A DNA stretch of 64,000 nucleotides, from positions 558,001 to 622,000 of the forward strand of contig NZ_CP038231.1 of NCBI RefSeq assembly GCF_006542395.2, in the 5' to 3' direction. A program made the translations under genes and the position numbers. Positions 50,168 through 59,856 of the stretch are shown one piece after another. How positions within the stretch are numbered: the stretch's first letter is position 1; each line of letters opens with the position of its first letter. Source of the DNA: Formicincola oecophyllae (lineage in GTDB: Bacteria > Pseudomonadota > Alphaproteobacteria > Acetobacterales > Acetobacteraceae). Under the pieces are notes generated by a model, which was not told the origin of the DNA, did not search any database, and saw only the letters and a list, made by a program, of their open reading frames with translations.

Positions 50168-53100
50168 ATGCAGGACAGATCCATGAAACTTGGGCGCAGG
50201 CAATTTCTCCGTGGCACCGGAACATGCGTGGCAGGCGCTGGAGCAGTGGCAATGGGGTTCACGCCGCCTTTCGCCCATGCCCTTGAAACCCGCCAGTACA
50301 AGCTTCTGCGCGCCAAGCAGACACGCAATAACTGCTGCTACTGCTCAGTTGGCTGCGGCCTGCTGATGTATGGCATGGGCGATGGTGCTATCAACGCCAA
50401 GGCGTCCATTTTCCATATCGAAGGCGACCCTGACCACCCCGTCAACCGTGGCTCCCTTTGCCCCAAAGGCGCTGGGCTGATTGACTTCATCCACAGTAAA
50501 ACCCGCATCACCAAGCCAGCTTACCGCGCCCCTGGCGCTACGGAATGGCAGGACATCACGTGGGACAAAGCCTGCAAGCGCATTGCACGCCTGCTCAAGG
50601 ACGACCGCGACAAGAACTTCGTTGAGCGCAACGAAAAGGGCCAGCTGGTCAACCGCTGGCTGACCACGGGCATGTTGGGCTCCTCCGCTGCCTCCAGCGA
50701 AACAGGCACCATCACCTGGAAGTTCGCGCGCGCCCTCTCCATGCTGTGTTTCGACAACCAGGCGCGAACCTGCCACGGCCCCACTGTGGCAGCGCTTGGT
50801 TCCACCTTCGGGCGCGGTTCCATGTCCAACAACTGGGTGGACATCCGCAATGCCGACATGGTGCTGGTGTATGGCGGCAATGCCGCTGAAGCCCACCCGG
50901 TTGGCTTTAAATGGGCTGTGCAGGCGCGCCTGCGCAACAAGGCTCCCATCGTTGTGGTGGATCCGCGCTTCAACCGCACAGCGGCTGTGGCAGACTTCTA
51001 CGCCCCCATCCGCGCAGGCTCTGACGGCGCCTTCCTGCTGGGAATTATGCGCTACTTGCTGGACCACGACAAAATCCAGCATGATTATGTGCGCGACTAC
51101 ACCAACGCCTCCTTCATTGTGCGGCCAGACTACGAATTCTCTGAAGGGCTATTCAGCGGCTGGCAGGGGCCTGGCAAATACTGGCAGGACACCTACGACA
51201 AAACCTCCTGGAACTATGTTTTGGACAAGCACGGCTACGCCCTGCGTGACGAGACGTTCCAGAATCCGCGCTGCGTTATCAACCTGCTGAAAAAGCATGT
51301 GGAACGCTTCACCCCCGATGTAGTCTCCGAGATCTGCGGCACACCCAAGAAGGACTTCCTGACGGTGTGCGAGGCCATCGCCAGCTGCTCTGCCCCTGAC
51401 AAGACCATGACATGGCTTTACGCGCTGGGCTTCACCCACCACACCAACGGCACGCAGATCATTCGCGGCTGCGCCATGATCCAGCTGCTGCTGGGCAACA
51501 TGGGTATGCCTGGCGGCGGGGTGAATGCTCTGCGCGGGCATTCCAACATCCAGGGCTTCACGGATTTGGGGCTGCTCTCGCTGCGCCTGCCTGGCTACAT
51601 GAACCTGCCCCCAGACCACCAGCAGGACCTGCAGAGCTACCTGACCGAGCACACGCTTGAGCCTGAAATGCCCTTCCAGGTGGATCTGTGGCAGAACTTC
51701 CCAGCCTACTTCGTCTCCCTGATGAAAACGCTGTGGGGCGACAAGGCCCAGAAATCTAACAACTGGGGCTATGACTGGCTGCCGAAATGGGACCAGTCCT
51801 ACGACCTGCTGGCCGTGATGAACATGATGGGCGAAGGCAAGCTGAACGGCTACATCGCCCAAGGCTTCAACCCTCTTGGCTCCTCCCCCGACAAAAACGA
51901 GACCACGCGCGCGCTTTCCAAGCTCAAATTCCTCGTCACCCTCGACCCGCTCAACACGGAGACGGCGAACTTCTGGAAGCACACGGGCGAATACAACGAC
52001 GTGCCGACAGCGGACATCAAAACAGAGGTGTTCCGCCTGCCCACCACCTGCTTCGCTGAGGAGTATGGCTCCATCGTGAATTCAGCCCGCTGGCTGCAGT
52101 GGCACTGGAAAGGCGCGGACGCCCCTGGCGAGGCCTGGGGAGACATGAAGATCCTCTCGCGCATTCTCCATGAACTGCGCGCGCTCTACCGCAAGGAAGG
52201 GGGGCCCGGGGCGGCTTCCGTCCTCAACATGCAGTGGAACTACCAGGACCCGCTGGAGCCCACGCCTGAGGAAGTGGCCAAGGAAAACAACGGCTACGCT
52301 TTGGAGGACATTAGAGACGCCCACGGCAACCTCCTCCTCAAGCGTGGGCAGCTTTTGCCGGATTCGCTGCATTTCCGCGCTGACGGCAGCACCAGTTCCT
52401 TCAACTGGGTGTTCGCTGGCTCCTGGACGGAAGCCGGCAACCAAATGGCGCGCCGCGACAACGCTGACACAGGCTGGGGCTGCACCCCAGGTTGGGCGTG
52501 GGCGTGGCCGGACAATTGCCGCGTCCTCTACAACCGTGCCTGCGCCGACCCCATGGGCAAGGCTTGGGACCCCCGCAAGCAATACATTTTCTGGGATGGC
52601 GAGAAATGGACAGGCGCTGATGCGGCCGATTACCCCGTCAACCAGCCCCCTGGCCCCAACGCCCCTGGACCCTTCATTGACCTGGCTGAGGGCGTGGGCA
52701 GGCTGTTCACGTGCAAATCATTGGTGGATGGCCCCTTCCCTGAGCATTACGAGCCCATGGAAACCCCATTGGAGAAGCTGCCCTACCCCACCAAGACCAT
52801 GCATGACCCGGCCGTTCGTCTCTATGAGCAGGCCAAGGCCCGCATGGGCAGCCCGAAGGACTTCCCCTATGTGGCGACCACCTACTCCATCACTGAGTTG
52901 TTCCGCACCTGGACGAAACATGCGCGCATCAACGCCATCCTCCAGCCGCAGCAATTCATTGAGGTGAGCGAGGAGCTCGCCAAGAGCCTGGGCATCGCGC
53001 CTGGCGACCAAGTGAAGGTCACTTCCCACCGCGGGTACATCAAGGGCATCGCCGTGGTGACCAAACGCATGGGCAAGCTCAACGTCATGGGCAAGGCCCT

Positions 53101-53287
53101 TTACCAAATTGGCGTGCCTTCCAACTGGGGCTTCATCGGCGCCACTAAGCCTGGCTTCCTCAGCAACACCCTGACGCCAGCGGTGGGTGACGCTAACACC
53201 CAAACGCCTGAATTCAAGGCGTTCCTGGTCAACATTGAGAAATCAGGCCCTGGCAACGCAGCCCTGGCCAAAAAGGAGGGCGTGTGA
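50168..53287 (+). CDS. fdnG: Formate dehydrogenase catalytic (alpha) subunit, cysteine type
   Basis: This 1039-residue molybdopterin enzyme oxidises formate to CO2 on the periplasmic side. Residues 7-39 form a twin-arginine signal (LGRRQFLRG). Cys56, 59, 63 and 98 bind a 4Fe-4S cluster. The active-site block [14 protein letters not shown] has Cys202 where E. coli FdnG has selenocysteine; codon 50771-50773 is [22 protein letters not shown] and the C-terminal [12 protein letters not shown] and [12 protein letters not shown] blocks are typical of the membrane-bound FdnG/FdoG group. Start 50168 has GAGG at a good distance; 50183 is an alternative. The next genes give the iron-sulfur and cytochrome subunits. 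Formate would donate electrons to quinone, conserving energy. Maturation needs FdhE (downstream) and molybdenum cofactor from elsewhere. Confidence 0.95.
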   Translation: MQDRSMKLGRRQFLRGTGTCVAGAGAVAMGFTPPFAHALETRQYKLLRAKQTRNNCCYCSVGCGLLMYGMGDGAINAKASIFHIEGDPDHPVNRGSLCPKGAGLIDFIHSKTRITKPAYRAPGATEWQDITWDKACKRIARLLKDDRDKNFVERNEKGQLVNRWLTTGMLGSSAASSETGTITWKFARALSMLCFDNQARTCHGPTVAALGSTFGRGSMSNNWVDIRNADMVLVYGGNAAEAHPVGFKWAVQARLRNKAPIVVVDPRFNRTAAVADFYAPIRAGSDGAFLLGIMRYLLDHDKIQHDYVRDYTNASFIVRPDYEFSEGLFSGWQGPGKYWQDTYDKTSWNYVLDKHGYALRDETFQNPRCVINLLKKHVERFTPDVVSEICGTPKKDFLTVCEAIASCSAPDKTMTWLYALGFTHHTNGTQIIRGCAMIQLLLGNMGMPGGGVNALRGHSNIQGFTDLGLLSLRLPGYMNLPPDHQQDLQSYLTEHTLEPEMPFQVDLWQNFPAYFVSLMKTLWGDKAQKSNNWGYDWLPKWDQSYDLLAVMNMMGEGKLNGYIAQGFNPLGSSPDKNETTRALSKLKFLVTLDPLNTETANFWKHTGEYNDVPTADIKTEVFRLPTTCFAEEYGSIVNSARWLQWHWKGADAPGEAWGDMKILSRILHELRALYRKEGGPGAASVLNMQWNYQDPLEPTPEEVAKENNGYALEDIRDAHGNLLLKRGQLLPDSLHFRADGSTSSFNWVFAGSWTEAGNQMARRDNADTGWGCTPGWAWAWPDNCRVLYNRACADPMGKAWDPRKQYIFWDGEKWTGADAADYPVNQPPGPNAPGPFIDLAEGVGRLFTCKSLVDGPFPEHYEPMETPLEKLPYPTKTMHDPAVRLYEQAKARMGSPKDFPYVATTYSITELFRTWTKHARINAILQPQQFIEVSEELAKSLGIAPGDQVKVTSHRGYIKGIAVVTKRMGKLNVMGKALYQIGVPSNWGFIGATKPGFLSNTLTPAVGDANTQTPEFKAFLVNIEKSGPGNAALAKKEGV

Positions 53288-53288
53288 G

Positions 53289-54344
53289 ATGACGCTGCAA
53301 TCCCAAGACGTTATCCGCATTTCGGCAACCAATTCCCTGACCCCAGGTCCAGATGCGCGCCATTTTGAGGAGCGCGTCACCAAGCTCATTGACGTTTCCA
53401 TCTGCACGGGCTGCAAAGCCTGCCAGAGCGCCTGTGACGAATGGAACAACCTCCGTGACAAGGTTGGCGTCAATGACGGCACCTACAATGACCCGTTTGA
53501 CCTTTCGGCTGAGACGTGGACCGTCATCCGCTTTGATGAGCATGTCGATGAAAACGGCAAGCTTGAGTGGCTCATGCGCAAGGATGGCTGCATGCACTGC
53601 GAGGAGCCAGGCTGCTTGAAGGCCTGCCCCTCCCCAGGCGCTATTGTGCAGTTCGCCAACGGCATCGTTGATTTTGAATCAGAACACTGCATTGGCTGCG
53701 GCTATTGCATGATTGGCTGTCCGTTCAAAATCCCGCATGTGAGCGAGAAGGACAACCATTCCTACAAATGCACCCTCTGTTCTGACCGCGTGGCGGTTGG
53801 GCAGGAACCTGCCTGCGCCAAAACCTGCACTACAGGCGCCATTTCATTTGGTCAGCGCCAAGACATGCTGAATCTGGCTGAGGAACGCGTAGCGGGCCTC
53901 AAAGCACGTGGCTTCCCCAATGCTGGCGTCTACAATCCGCCAGGGGTGGGGGGGACGCATGTGGTTTACGTCCTCCAACATGCGGACCAGCCTGAAATTT
54001 ACCATGGCTTGCCCAAGAACCCCACCATCAGCCCTGTTGTGCTGGGTTGGAAAGACTGGCTGCGCCCGCTTGGCGCACTGGGCTTCCTGGGCACCATAGC
54101 AGCCTTTGGCGCCCATTACCTGGCCGTTGGCCCCAACACGGACGCCCACGCAGCGCCCATCGCCACGGAAACTGAAGACAAGCTCAAGCGTGAGGAAGGC
54201 GTGGTGGATGAAGCTGACGACGCCTGGGAGGAACGCGTCCTTGACCATTGGCAGGATGTCGCCAATGAGGACGCTGCCAAAGCCCAGCAGGCTGAACGCC
54301 ATTCCCAAGACGATGACCACGACCACGGCAAAGGGGGGAAATGA
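53289..54344 (+). CDS. fdnH: Formate dehydrogenase iron-sulfur (beta) subunit
   Basis: This 351-residue electron-transfer subunit carries four 4Fe-4S motifs: [14 protein letters not shown] (Cys39-49), [27 protein letters not shown] and CTLCSDR followed by [15 protein letters not shown]-terminal membrane anchor, [20 protein letters not shown], lies near residues 255-275, and the tail is acidic with His/Asp repeats. It passes electrons from FdnG to the cytochrome subunit and sits in the periplasm. The start at 53289 follows the fdnG stop by 1 bp, so a longer reading frame into fdnG is not needed. The tail overlaps the next gene by 4 bp (ATGA). Confidence 0.95.
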   Translation: MTLQSQDVIRISATNSLTPGPDARHFEERVTKLIDVSICTGCKACQSACDEWNNLRDKVGVNDGTYNDPFDLSAETWTVIRFDEHVDENGKLEWLMRKDGCMHCEEPGCLKACPSPGAIVQFANGIVDFESEHCIGCGYCMIGCPFKIPHVSEKDNHSYKCTLCSDRVAVGQEPACAKTCTTGAISFGQRQDMLNLAEERVAGLKARGFPNAGVYNPPGVGGTHVVYVLQHADQPEIYHGLPKNPTISPVVLGWKDWLRPLGALGFLGTIAAFGAHYLAVGPNTDAHAAPIATETEDKLKREEGVVDEADDAWEERVLDHWQDVANEDAAKAQQAERHSQDDDHDHGKGGK

Positions 54345-55102
54345 CCATGACGATGCCTGACACCGACAAGAAAGTCATCCTGCGCTGTGATTGGACAGGG
54401 CGTGCGCTTCACTGGCTCAATGTGTGCGTTTTCGGCCTGGCCGTGTTCAGCGGTTTGTCATTCTACTTCCCCAGCCTGGACTGGATGGGGCATTTGCTTG
54501 GCCCAGGCCAGCTGGCGCGGACCCTTCACCCCTTCATGGGCATCGCGGCTTTCTGCTGCCTCATGTTCATGTTCATGAAGTTCGTCCATCACAACATACC
54601 CAACAAATATGATGTGCTTTGGTTCAAGAACATCATCCCCATTCTTGAAAACAAGCATAATGTCGATCTGCACATCGGCAAGTACAATGCTGGCCAGAAA
54701 CTGCTCTTCTGGTGCTTGATGTCCCTTATCTGGGTCCTGCTTCTCAGTGGGTTGGTCATTTGGCGCAAATACTTCGCCAACCTGTTCCCCCAAAGCGTGG
54801 TCCAGATTGCTGTCCTCGTCCATTCCATGGCGGCAACCATCATCATTCTGCTGGTCATGGGGCACATCTACTTCGGTTTCTGGGTCAAAGGCTCCATCAC
54901 TGGCATGGTCACGGGGTGGGTCACGCGCCGTTGGGCCCGTGTTCACCATGACCGCTGGTTTGAGGAAGTCATGCGTGACGAGGCTGACGAAGTAACGGCG
55001 CGCATCAAGCACAAAGACGTCCTGCGCCCTGAAGGCGTACCGCCAAGCAGCCATCCCCTCACCCATCCTGAAGCCTCGCTGAAAACCATCGACAAGCACT
55101 GA
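54341..55102 (+). CDS. fdnI: Formate dehydrogenase cytochrome b (gamma) subunit
   Basis: This 253-residue membrane subunit with about four spans belongs to the cytochrome b556 family of formate dehydrogenases. It carries two hemes and hands electrons from the beta subunit to quinone. [21 protein letters not shown] starts the first span; [43 protein letters not shown] and [21 protein letters not shown] contain the heme-binding His residues. It is about 40 residues longer than E. coli FdoI, mainly at the C-terminus. The start overlaps the beta-subunit stop as ATGA. A hairpin lies 30 bp downstream. Confidence 0.94.
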   Translation: MTMTMPDTDKKVILRCDWTGRALHWLNVCVFGLAVFSGLSFYFPSLDWMGHLLGPGQLARTLHPFMGIAAFCCLMFMFMKFVHHNIPNKYDVLWFKNIIPILENKHNVDLHIGKYNAGQKLLFWCLMSLIWVLLLSGLVIWRKYFANLFPQSVVQIAVLVHSMAATIIILLVMGHIYFGFWVKGSITGMVTGWVTRRWARVHHDRWFEEVMRDEADEVTARIKHKDVLRPEGVPPSSHPLTHPEASLKTIDKH

Positions 55103-55131
55103 GGCCCCCTGCCCCCACAGCGCCCAACCAG

Positions 55132-55162
55132 CCCCGCACCCTGCCCTGGCGTGCGGGGTTTC
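55132..55162 (+). terminator. Hairpin between fdnI and fdhE
   Basis: CCCCGCAC and GTGCGGGG form an 8-bp stem with an 11-base loop, followed by only three T. It may weaken, rather than end, transcription into fdhE, giving less of the accessory protein than of the subunits. Confidence 0.5.
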
Positions 55163-55203
55163 TGCACCAGTCCTCCGTTTCCAACATCCTGTTTAGAGCT
55201 GCC

Positions 55204-56295
55204 ATGACATCCCAACCCACCAACGACCCCAAGCAGACCAACCGTGCCCAGCCAAACGGCGCCGCAGCGCCCCAGGAAGATACCGCTAACCGCCAGGCCC
55301 TCAAGGAGGTGCAGATCAAGCGCCTGCAAGGCCAGAAGGAGCATGTAGGCGCCGCCAAGCGCCGTGCCCCAGCCACCTTGCCCAATGACCAACCAGACAC
55401 AGCCACCATGGATGCCGTGCCCCCTATCGAAGGCATCCTCTCACCCCAATTGGGGACCCTCTATGAACGCCGTCTGGCGCAATTCAAGAAACTGGCGTTG
55501 GAGGCTGGCGAAACTAACGGGGGGCCCTATCTGGGCTTCCTGGCTGTTTTGACGGCAGCGCAGCGCAACCTGCTTCAAACAGCACCCTTGCCGGCTGGAG
55601 CCATGGCCACCATGCAGGCTTGGCTGAACATGGAACGCATGCCTAATGCGGCGGAATTGGCAGCGGCCACCTTCTGGCAGGTGCTTTTCAAGCGCCTTGT
55701 CATGGATGTGTCCCCCCTTCTGACCCCAGAGCACGCTCAGCGCCTGCATGACCTGGCTGCTGACAGGGCAGCGCTTTCCCAACAGGCGGCCAGCCTGCTT
55801 GCTGGGGACTTCCTCTCTGTCGATGGCGCGGTTTCCGCCCCTCTCTGGGCGGCCCTCTCCCTGGCCTGGGCGCAAGGGGCGCAGCGCCTGCTGGCGGATG
55901 AGAACGCGCGCGAAGCCCGCACCAAGACCCCTTCCGTGGCGTGCCCCGCCTGTGGCGGGCTGCCCACGGGTTCGCTTCTCATGGGGGGCAAGCGCGAAGG
56001 GCTGCGCTACCAGCATTGCGCCTTGTGCGAAACCCGCTGGCACCGCGTGCGCTCTGTCTGCACCCAATGTGGCGATGGGCAAAGCATGGATTACTGGTCT
56101 GTGGATGACCGCGAAGCCCCCATGGAGGTGGAAAGCTGTGGCCAATGCCAAACATACGTAAAAGTGTTCAGGTTGGACCGTGCCCCTGACCTAGAACCAG
56201 TTGCCTCTGACTTCGCTTCCCTCATGCTGGATGACGCCGTGGGACGTGAAGGATTCACCCGCGCCACCGTTAACCCCTATGCGCTGCCTGTTTAA
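55204..56295 (+). CDS. fdhE: Formate dehydrogenase accessory protein FdhE
   Basis: This 363-residue protein is needed for maturation of periplasmic formate dehydrogenases in other bacteria. It binds metal through paired CxxC motifs, seen here as ACPACGG, HCALCET, CTQCGD and SCGQCQT (about residues 245-320). Residues 1-60 are polar and probably disordered; residues 80-220 form a helical domain. The genomic place directly after the gamma subunit fits its role. FdhD, the sulfur-transfer partner also needed, is not in the window. A partial terminator precedes the gene. Confidence 0.93.
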   Translation: MTSQPTNDPKQTNRAQPNGAAAPQEDTANRQALKEVQIKRLQGQKEHVGAAKRRAPATLPNDQPDTATMDAVPPIEGILSPQLGTLYERRLAQFKKLALEAGETNGGPYLGFLAVLTAAQRNLLQTAPLPAGAMATMQAWLNMERMPNAAELAAATFWQVLFKRLVMDVSPLLTPEHAQRLHDLAADRAALSQQAASLLAGDFLSVDGAVSAPLWAALSLAWAQGAQRLLADENAREARTKTPSVACPACGGLPTGSLLMGGKREGLRYQHCALCETRWHRVRSVCTQCGDGQSMDYWSVDDREAPMEVESCGQCQTYVKVFRLDRAPDLEPVASDFASLMLDDAVGREGFTRATVNPYALPV

Positions 56296-56532
56296 AAAAG
56301 CCACTGTAAAGTGGGAGAACACGGCAAAGGGGCAAACTCTGGGGATGTCCCCAGTCTTTCCAGGCCAGCCCCAACACTGCAGAGAGGTCATGACGTCAGC
56401 AGCATAGTGCTTTATACCAGGAAAGCTGGAGTAGACTTTCCCAGGCCCTGTTGAACCAATGCGTCCCAGTGTTTGGCCAAGGTCCTGTTCCGTAGTTTGT
56501 GCCGTGTGGCACTGCCCCTTGAAGGAGCGGTC

Positions 56533-57492
56533 ATGACAGACGCCAACTCCGTTTCACCAACTGTTGCCAAGTCCCCCAAAACAGGCACTGCAACAACCTT
56601 GGCAGAAGCGGCGCCTGCCACTGGCGCGCTGGCTTTCGCTCAGCGGCTGCGCGCCGCGGACCATGCTGCCCCCCCAACCCCACCCCAGAAAGCACCCTCA
56701 GCGCCCTCAGCCCTGGCTGAACCAGCCCAAGAGGTGACCCTGGAAGAGCCCGAAGCTGAAGAGCCTGAAGAGGCCCAGAAGACGGTTTCTGAGAACATCT
56801 CTGAATCCGTCTCCGGCAATGTGTTTGAGCCAGACAAGGTTCCTCGTCACCGCAAGCGGCGCACCCTGCCTGAAATCCTTCATTTGAGCTTCCGCAAACA
56901 TGCACCCAATGATGAATTGGTCAAGCGCCTGCGCCGCGACCCAGGCCATGCGGACTGGCCCGTTTTCGGCACCCGCCTGGTAGCGTGCACTTTTGAGAAG
57001 CACGGTCAGGCGGTGGCGGATATCATCAACCACGCCATTCTGCACAGCACCTCTGTCTATGAATACGCCCCCCTTTCCCCTGCGGAGGTAAAGGAGTGGT
57101 TTGCCCAGCGCGCCAAAAACAGCGTTCCCGTCATTGGCCTGGAAGACGCTGACGGGCTTTTGCTGGGTTTCGCCAGTTGGGGCCCTTACAGGCATGAACG
57201 GGCTTACAAATACACGGTCGAACACAGCATCTATGTGCGTGATGGTTACCGGGGCCATGGCTTTGGGCGCATTTTAATGGAAAACCTGCTGGCCGCCGCA
57301 CGCAAGCGCCAAGTGCATGTCATGATGGCCGCCATCGATGCAGGCAATGTCGGCAGTTGTGCCCTTCATGACAAAATGGGTTTCCGCCTGGTGGGAACGC
57401 TGCCTCAGGTCGGTTTCAAGTTCGGACGGTGGCTTGACCTGGCGCTTTACCAGATCATCCTTGACGGCCCACCCCATCCCATGGACGGTTAA
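56533..57492 (+). CDS. GNAT-family N-acetyltransferase with disordered N-terminus
   Basis: This 319-residue protein has a disordered, Ala/Pro/Glu-rich N-terminal third (about residues 1-110, with EEPEAEEPEEAQ) and a GNAT domain at about 150-315 of phosphinothricin-acetyltransferase type. YEYAPLSPAEVKEWF, LGFASWGPYRHERAYKYTVEHSIYV in two parts, and the acetyl-CoA loop RDGYRGHGFGRILMENLL are seen. The length is almost double a plain GNAT. AGGAG lies upstream of the start at 56533. The acceptor is unknown: amino-acid analogues and ribosomal or other proteins are possible. It follows the formate dehydrogenase genes but I see no functional link. Confidence 0.82.
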   Translation: MTDANSVSPTVAKSPKTGTATTLAEAAPATGALAFAQRLRAADHAAPPTPPQKAPSAPSALAEPAQEVTLEEPEAEEPEEAQKTVSENISESVSGNVFEPDKVPRHRKRRTLPEILHLSFRKHAPNDELVKRLRRDPGHADWPVFGTRLVACTFEKHGQAVADIINHAILHSTSVYEYAPLSPAEVKEWFAQRAKNSVPVIGLEDADGLLLGFASWGPYRHERAYKYTVEHSIYVRDGYRGHGFGRILMENLLAAARKRQVHVMMAAIDAGNVGSCALHDKMGFRLVGTLPQVGFKFGRWLDLALYQIILDGPPHPMDG

Positions 57493-57540
57493 CCAGCAGC
57501 GCTGCCTGCCATTGCTTCCCACAACAGGATAGAAAGTGCC

Positions 57541-58047
57541 ATGACTGCCACCCCAACTGCACCACAGGCCCCCACCGCTGCCACACGCTTCCTGGAAGCC
57601 AGTGGCATTCCCCATGAGGTGCGCTCTTATGCGTACGCTCCTGAAAAAGGCCACATCGGCGAACAGGCCGCCACAGCCATTGGGGAACCGCGTGAAGCTG
57701 TGTTCAAGACGTTGGCTGGCAAGATTGACCGCAAAAGGCCCTTTTTTGCCCTCATCCCTGTTGATGACAGGGCCGATTTCAAGGCCATCGCTGCTGCCAT
57801 GGGAGGCAAGAACGCCAAAATGATGCAGCCTGGGGAAGCGCATGAGCGCACAGGCTATGTCCAGGGGGGGACAACACCCTTGGGCTCGCAGGAGCCATTT
57901 CCGGTTGTGCTTGACGAAAGCGCCCTCAAACAACCACGCATCTGGATCAATGCTGGCGCGCAAGGTCTTTTGGTGGCTGTCAGTCCTGAAGACCTCAAAG
58001 GGCTTCTCGACCTGACCATTGCTCCCATCACCCAACCTGCTGGATGA
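57541..58047 (+). CDS. ybaK: Cys-tRNA(Pro)/Cys-tRNA(Cys) deacylase YbaK
   Basis: This 168-residue protein of the YbaK/EbsC family hydrolyses cysteine wrongly attached to tRNA-Pro. The features are AATAIGEPREAVFKTLAGKID (split around residue 45), GYVQGGTTPLGSQ and the closing INAGAQGLLVAVSPEDL. The conserved Lys in VFKTL is the catalytic residue of the family. The length is usual (about 160). It lies 48 bp after the acetyltransferase gene and 19 bp before the DUF475 gene, and these genes may share a transcript. Confidence 0.9.
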   Translation: MTATPTAPQAPTAATRFLEASGIPHEVRSYAYAPEKGHIGEQAATAIGEPREAVFKTLAGKIDRKRPFFALIPVDDRADFKAIAAAMGGKNAKMMQPGEAHERTGYVQGGTTPLGSQEPFPVVLDESALKQPRIWINAGAQGLLVAVSPEDLKGLLDLTIAPITQPAG

Positions 58048-58066
58048 CCGCGCCTTGAACGAACGC

Positions 58067-59173
58067 ATGACTGATGCCCCAACCAAGCCCCAACCTTCCT
58101 CTTGGCTGAAGATCTTCGGCAGCAGCATCGCAGTGTGCGTCTTGGCGCTGGCTGCGGCTGGTTGGGTGGGTTGGCAGGAAGCGAGTGGCGGGCACGCCGC
58201 CCATGTTCAGGCAACCCTTTCCGCGTTGGCCAGTTGCGCGCTTTTAGGTGTGCTGGAGGTGTCGCTTTCCTTTGACAATGCGGTGGCCAACGCCACAGTG
58301 CTGCGCCGCATGACGCGCCCTTGGCAGGACGCGTTCATGACGCTTGGCATGTTGGTTGCCGTCTTTGGCATGAGGTTGGTGTTCCCGCTGGCCATCGTGG
58401 CTGTTGCAGGGCATGTCTCCATGCGCCATGCCCTCATGCTGGCGTTGCATGACCCAGCCCGCTACGGGACCATCCTGGCTTCTGCGCATGATGGCATCAT
58501 GGGGTTTGGCGGTGCTTTCCTCATGATGGTGGGGCTGAACTTCTTTTTCCATCCTGGGAAACACCTGCATTGGCTGGGCTGGCTTGAACGGCCAGCACGC
58601 TTGGCGGGAGGGGTACCGTGCATCAGCGCCATCACTACCCTGCTGCTTCTGCTTATAGTCAAAAGCCTGCTGCCACCCTCTGGAAGCAGCGTTTTCCTGA
58701 GCGCCGGCTGCTGGGGCATTGTGCTGTGGGGCATGGTGGAAGGCGTCAATCACCTCCTTGGCGCTGCGGAACCTGAAAGCGCCCAAGGCAAAAGCCCTGC
58801 ACGTGGTGGATGGCGCAAGGGGCTGGGGCTGTTCCTCTACCTGGAGGTGCTGGACGCCTCCTTCAGTTTTGATGGTGTGATTGGCGCCTTCGCGCTTTCC
58901 AACAATCTGCTCATTATTGCTCTTGGCCTTGGCATGGGTGCCATGGTCATCCGCGCTCTCACTCTCATGCTTGTGGAACGCGGCGTGCTGGAGAACTTCC
59001 CCTACCTGGAGCATGGGGCCTTCTGGGCCATTACCGTCCTGGCGGCCATCATGATGGTCAGCACCCGTTTGGAGGTGCCCGACATCATCACAGGCACCAT
59101 GAGTGCCCTCATCATCGGGGCGTCTCTCCTCTCCTCCATCAAAGCCAAGGCTAAAGGGGCCACGTCACCATGA
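58067..59173 (+). CDS. DUF475/TerC-like integral membrane protein
   Basis: This 368-residue protein has about nine hydrophobic spans. It carries the two acidic span motifs of the TerC/DUF475 group: EVSLSFDNAVANATVLRRM near residue 63 and LDASFSFDGVIGAFALSNN near 265. TerC-type proteins are thought to move metal ions such as manganese or zinc outward, but DUF475 members are not characterised. The start at 58067 avoids overlapping ybaK by 29 bp, which the 58019 start would do. Its stop overlaps the Rieske gene start as ATGA, so translation is coupled to the bc1 operon. Whether it has a role in assembly of the complex is unknown. Confidence 0.82.
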   Translation: MTDAPTKPQPSSWLKIFGSSIAVCVLALAAAGWVGWQEASGGHAAHVQATLSALASCALLGVLEVSLSFDNAVANATVLRRMTRPWQDAFMTLGMLVAVFGMRLVFPLAIVAVAGHVSMRHALMLALHDPARYGTILASAHDGIMGFGGAFLMMVGLNFFFHPGKHLHWLGWLERPARLAGGVPCISAITTLLLLLIVKSLLPPSGSSVFLSAGCWGIVLWGMVEGVNHLLGAAEPESAQGKSPARGGWRKGLGLFLYLEVLDASFSFDGVIGAFALSNNLLIIALGLGMGAMVIRALTLMLVERGVLENFPYLEHGAFWAITVLAAIMMVSTRLEVPDIITGTMSALIIGASLLSSIKAKAKGATSP

Positions 59174-59826
59174 CGGACAGCGACAGCCCTCCATACCATC
59201 AGGACAACCCTACTGACGGGCATTATGGCCGGCGGCGCGTTCTGGGCACAGCTGCAGGGGTGGTGGGGTGCGCTGGACTGTGCGCCGCGTCATGGCCCTT
59301 TCTTGACTCGCTCAATGGCCCCCACAGCGCTAAGGGACGCCAAACCACTTTTGAACCTTTGGACATCGACCTGTCCAACCTTGCTCCAGGCAGCCATCGC
59401 CAATTGACATGGGGCAATTTGCCTGTTGCGGTGACCCACCGCACCAAGGAGCAAATCAAGGCCCTGACGCAACCAACTCTGCTTGCCCAACTGCGTGACC
59501 CAACCTCCCGCAGCAGGCAGCAGCCTGCCGATTGCCGCAACCCTTGGCGTTCCCTTGTGCCTGACTATGGGGTGTATGTTGGCATCTGCACTCACCTTGG
59601 CTGCGTCACACGTTTTCGTAATCTTGAGAATGATCCACCAGCAGGGGGTTTTTTCTGCGGCTGCCATGGCTCATGGTTTGATGGTGCGGGGCGTGTGCTC
59701 AAAAATGTCCCTGCTGCCTACAATCTGCCTGTGCCACCAGCAACGCTTCTGGCGCCTACGATGCTGCGCCTGGGCCGCAGTGCCGCTGATCCTGCCTTCA
59801 CTATGGCCAGCATTGAACGGATGTGA
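59170..59826 (+). CDS. petA: Ubiquinol-cytochrome c reductase, Rieske iron-sulfur subunit
   Basis: This 218-residue subunit of the cytochrome bc1 complex accepts an electron from ubiquinol. A TAT-type anchor comes first: YGRRRVLGTAAGVVGCAGL near residues 19-37. The cluster motifs CTHLGC (about 143) and CGCHGSWFDGAGR (about 168) supply the two Cys and two His ligands of the 2Fe-2S cluster and the disulfide. The spacing is normal. Its start overlaps DUF475 by 4 bp and cytochrome b follows 30 bp later. It sits in the inner membrane with its head in the periplasm. Confidence 0.96.
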   Translation: MTDSDSPPYHQDNPTDGHYGRRRVLGTAAGVVGCAGLCAASWPFLDSLNGPHSAKGRQTTFEPLDIDLSNLAPGSHRQLTWGNLPVAVTHRTKEQIKALTQPTLLAQLRDPTSRSRQQPADCRNPWRSLVPDYGVYVGICTHLGCVTRFRNLENDPPAGGFFCGCHGSWFDGAGRVLKNVPAAYNLPVPPATLLAPTMLRLGRSAADPAFTMASIERM

Positions 59827-59856
59827 AGGGCGTGCCTGCCTCTTATTCTTACCCTC

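Noticed and set aside
50771-50773. Possible selenocysteine codon in fdnG
   Set aside because: The codon is TGC, a plain cysteine; no in-frame TGA is present.
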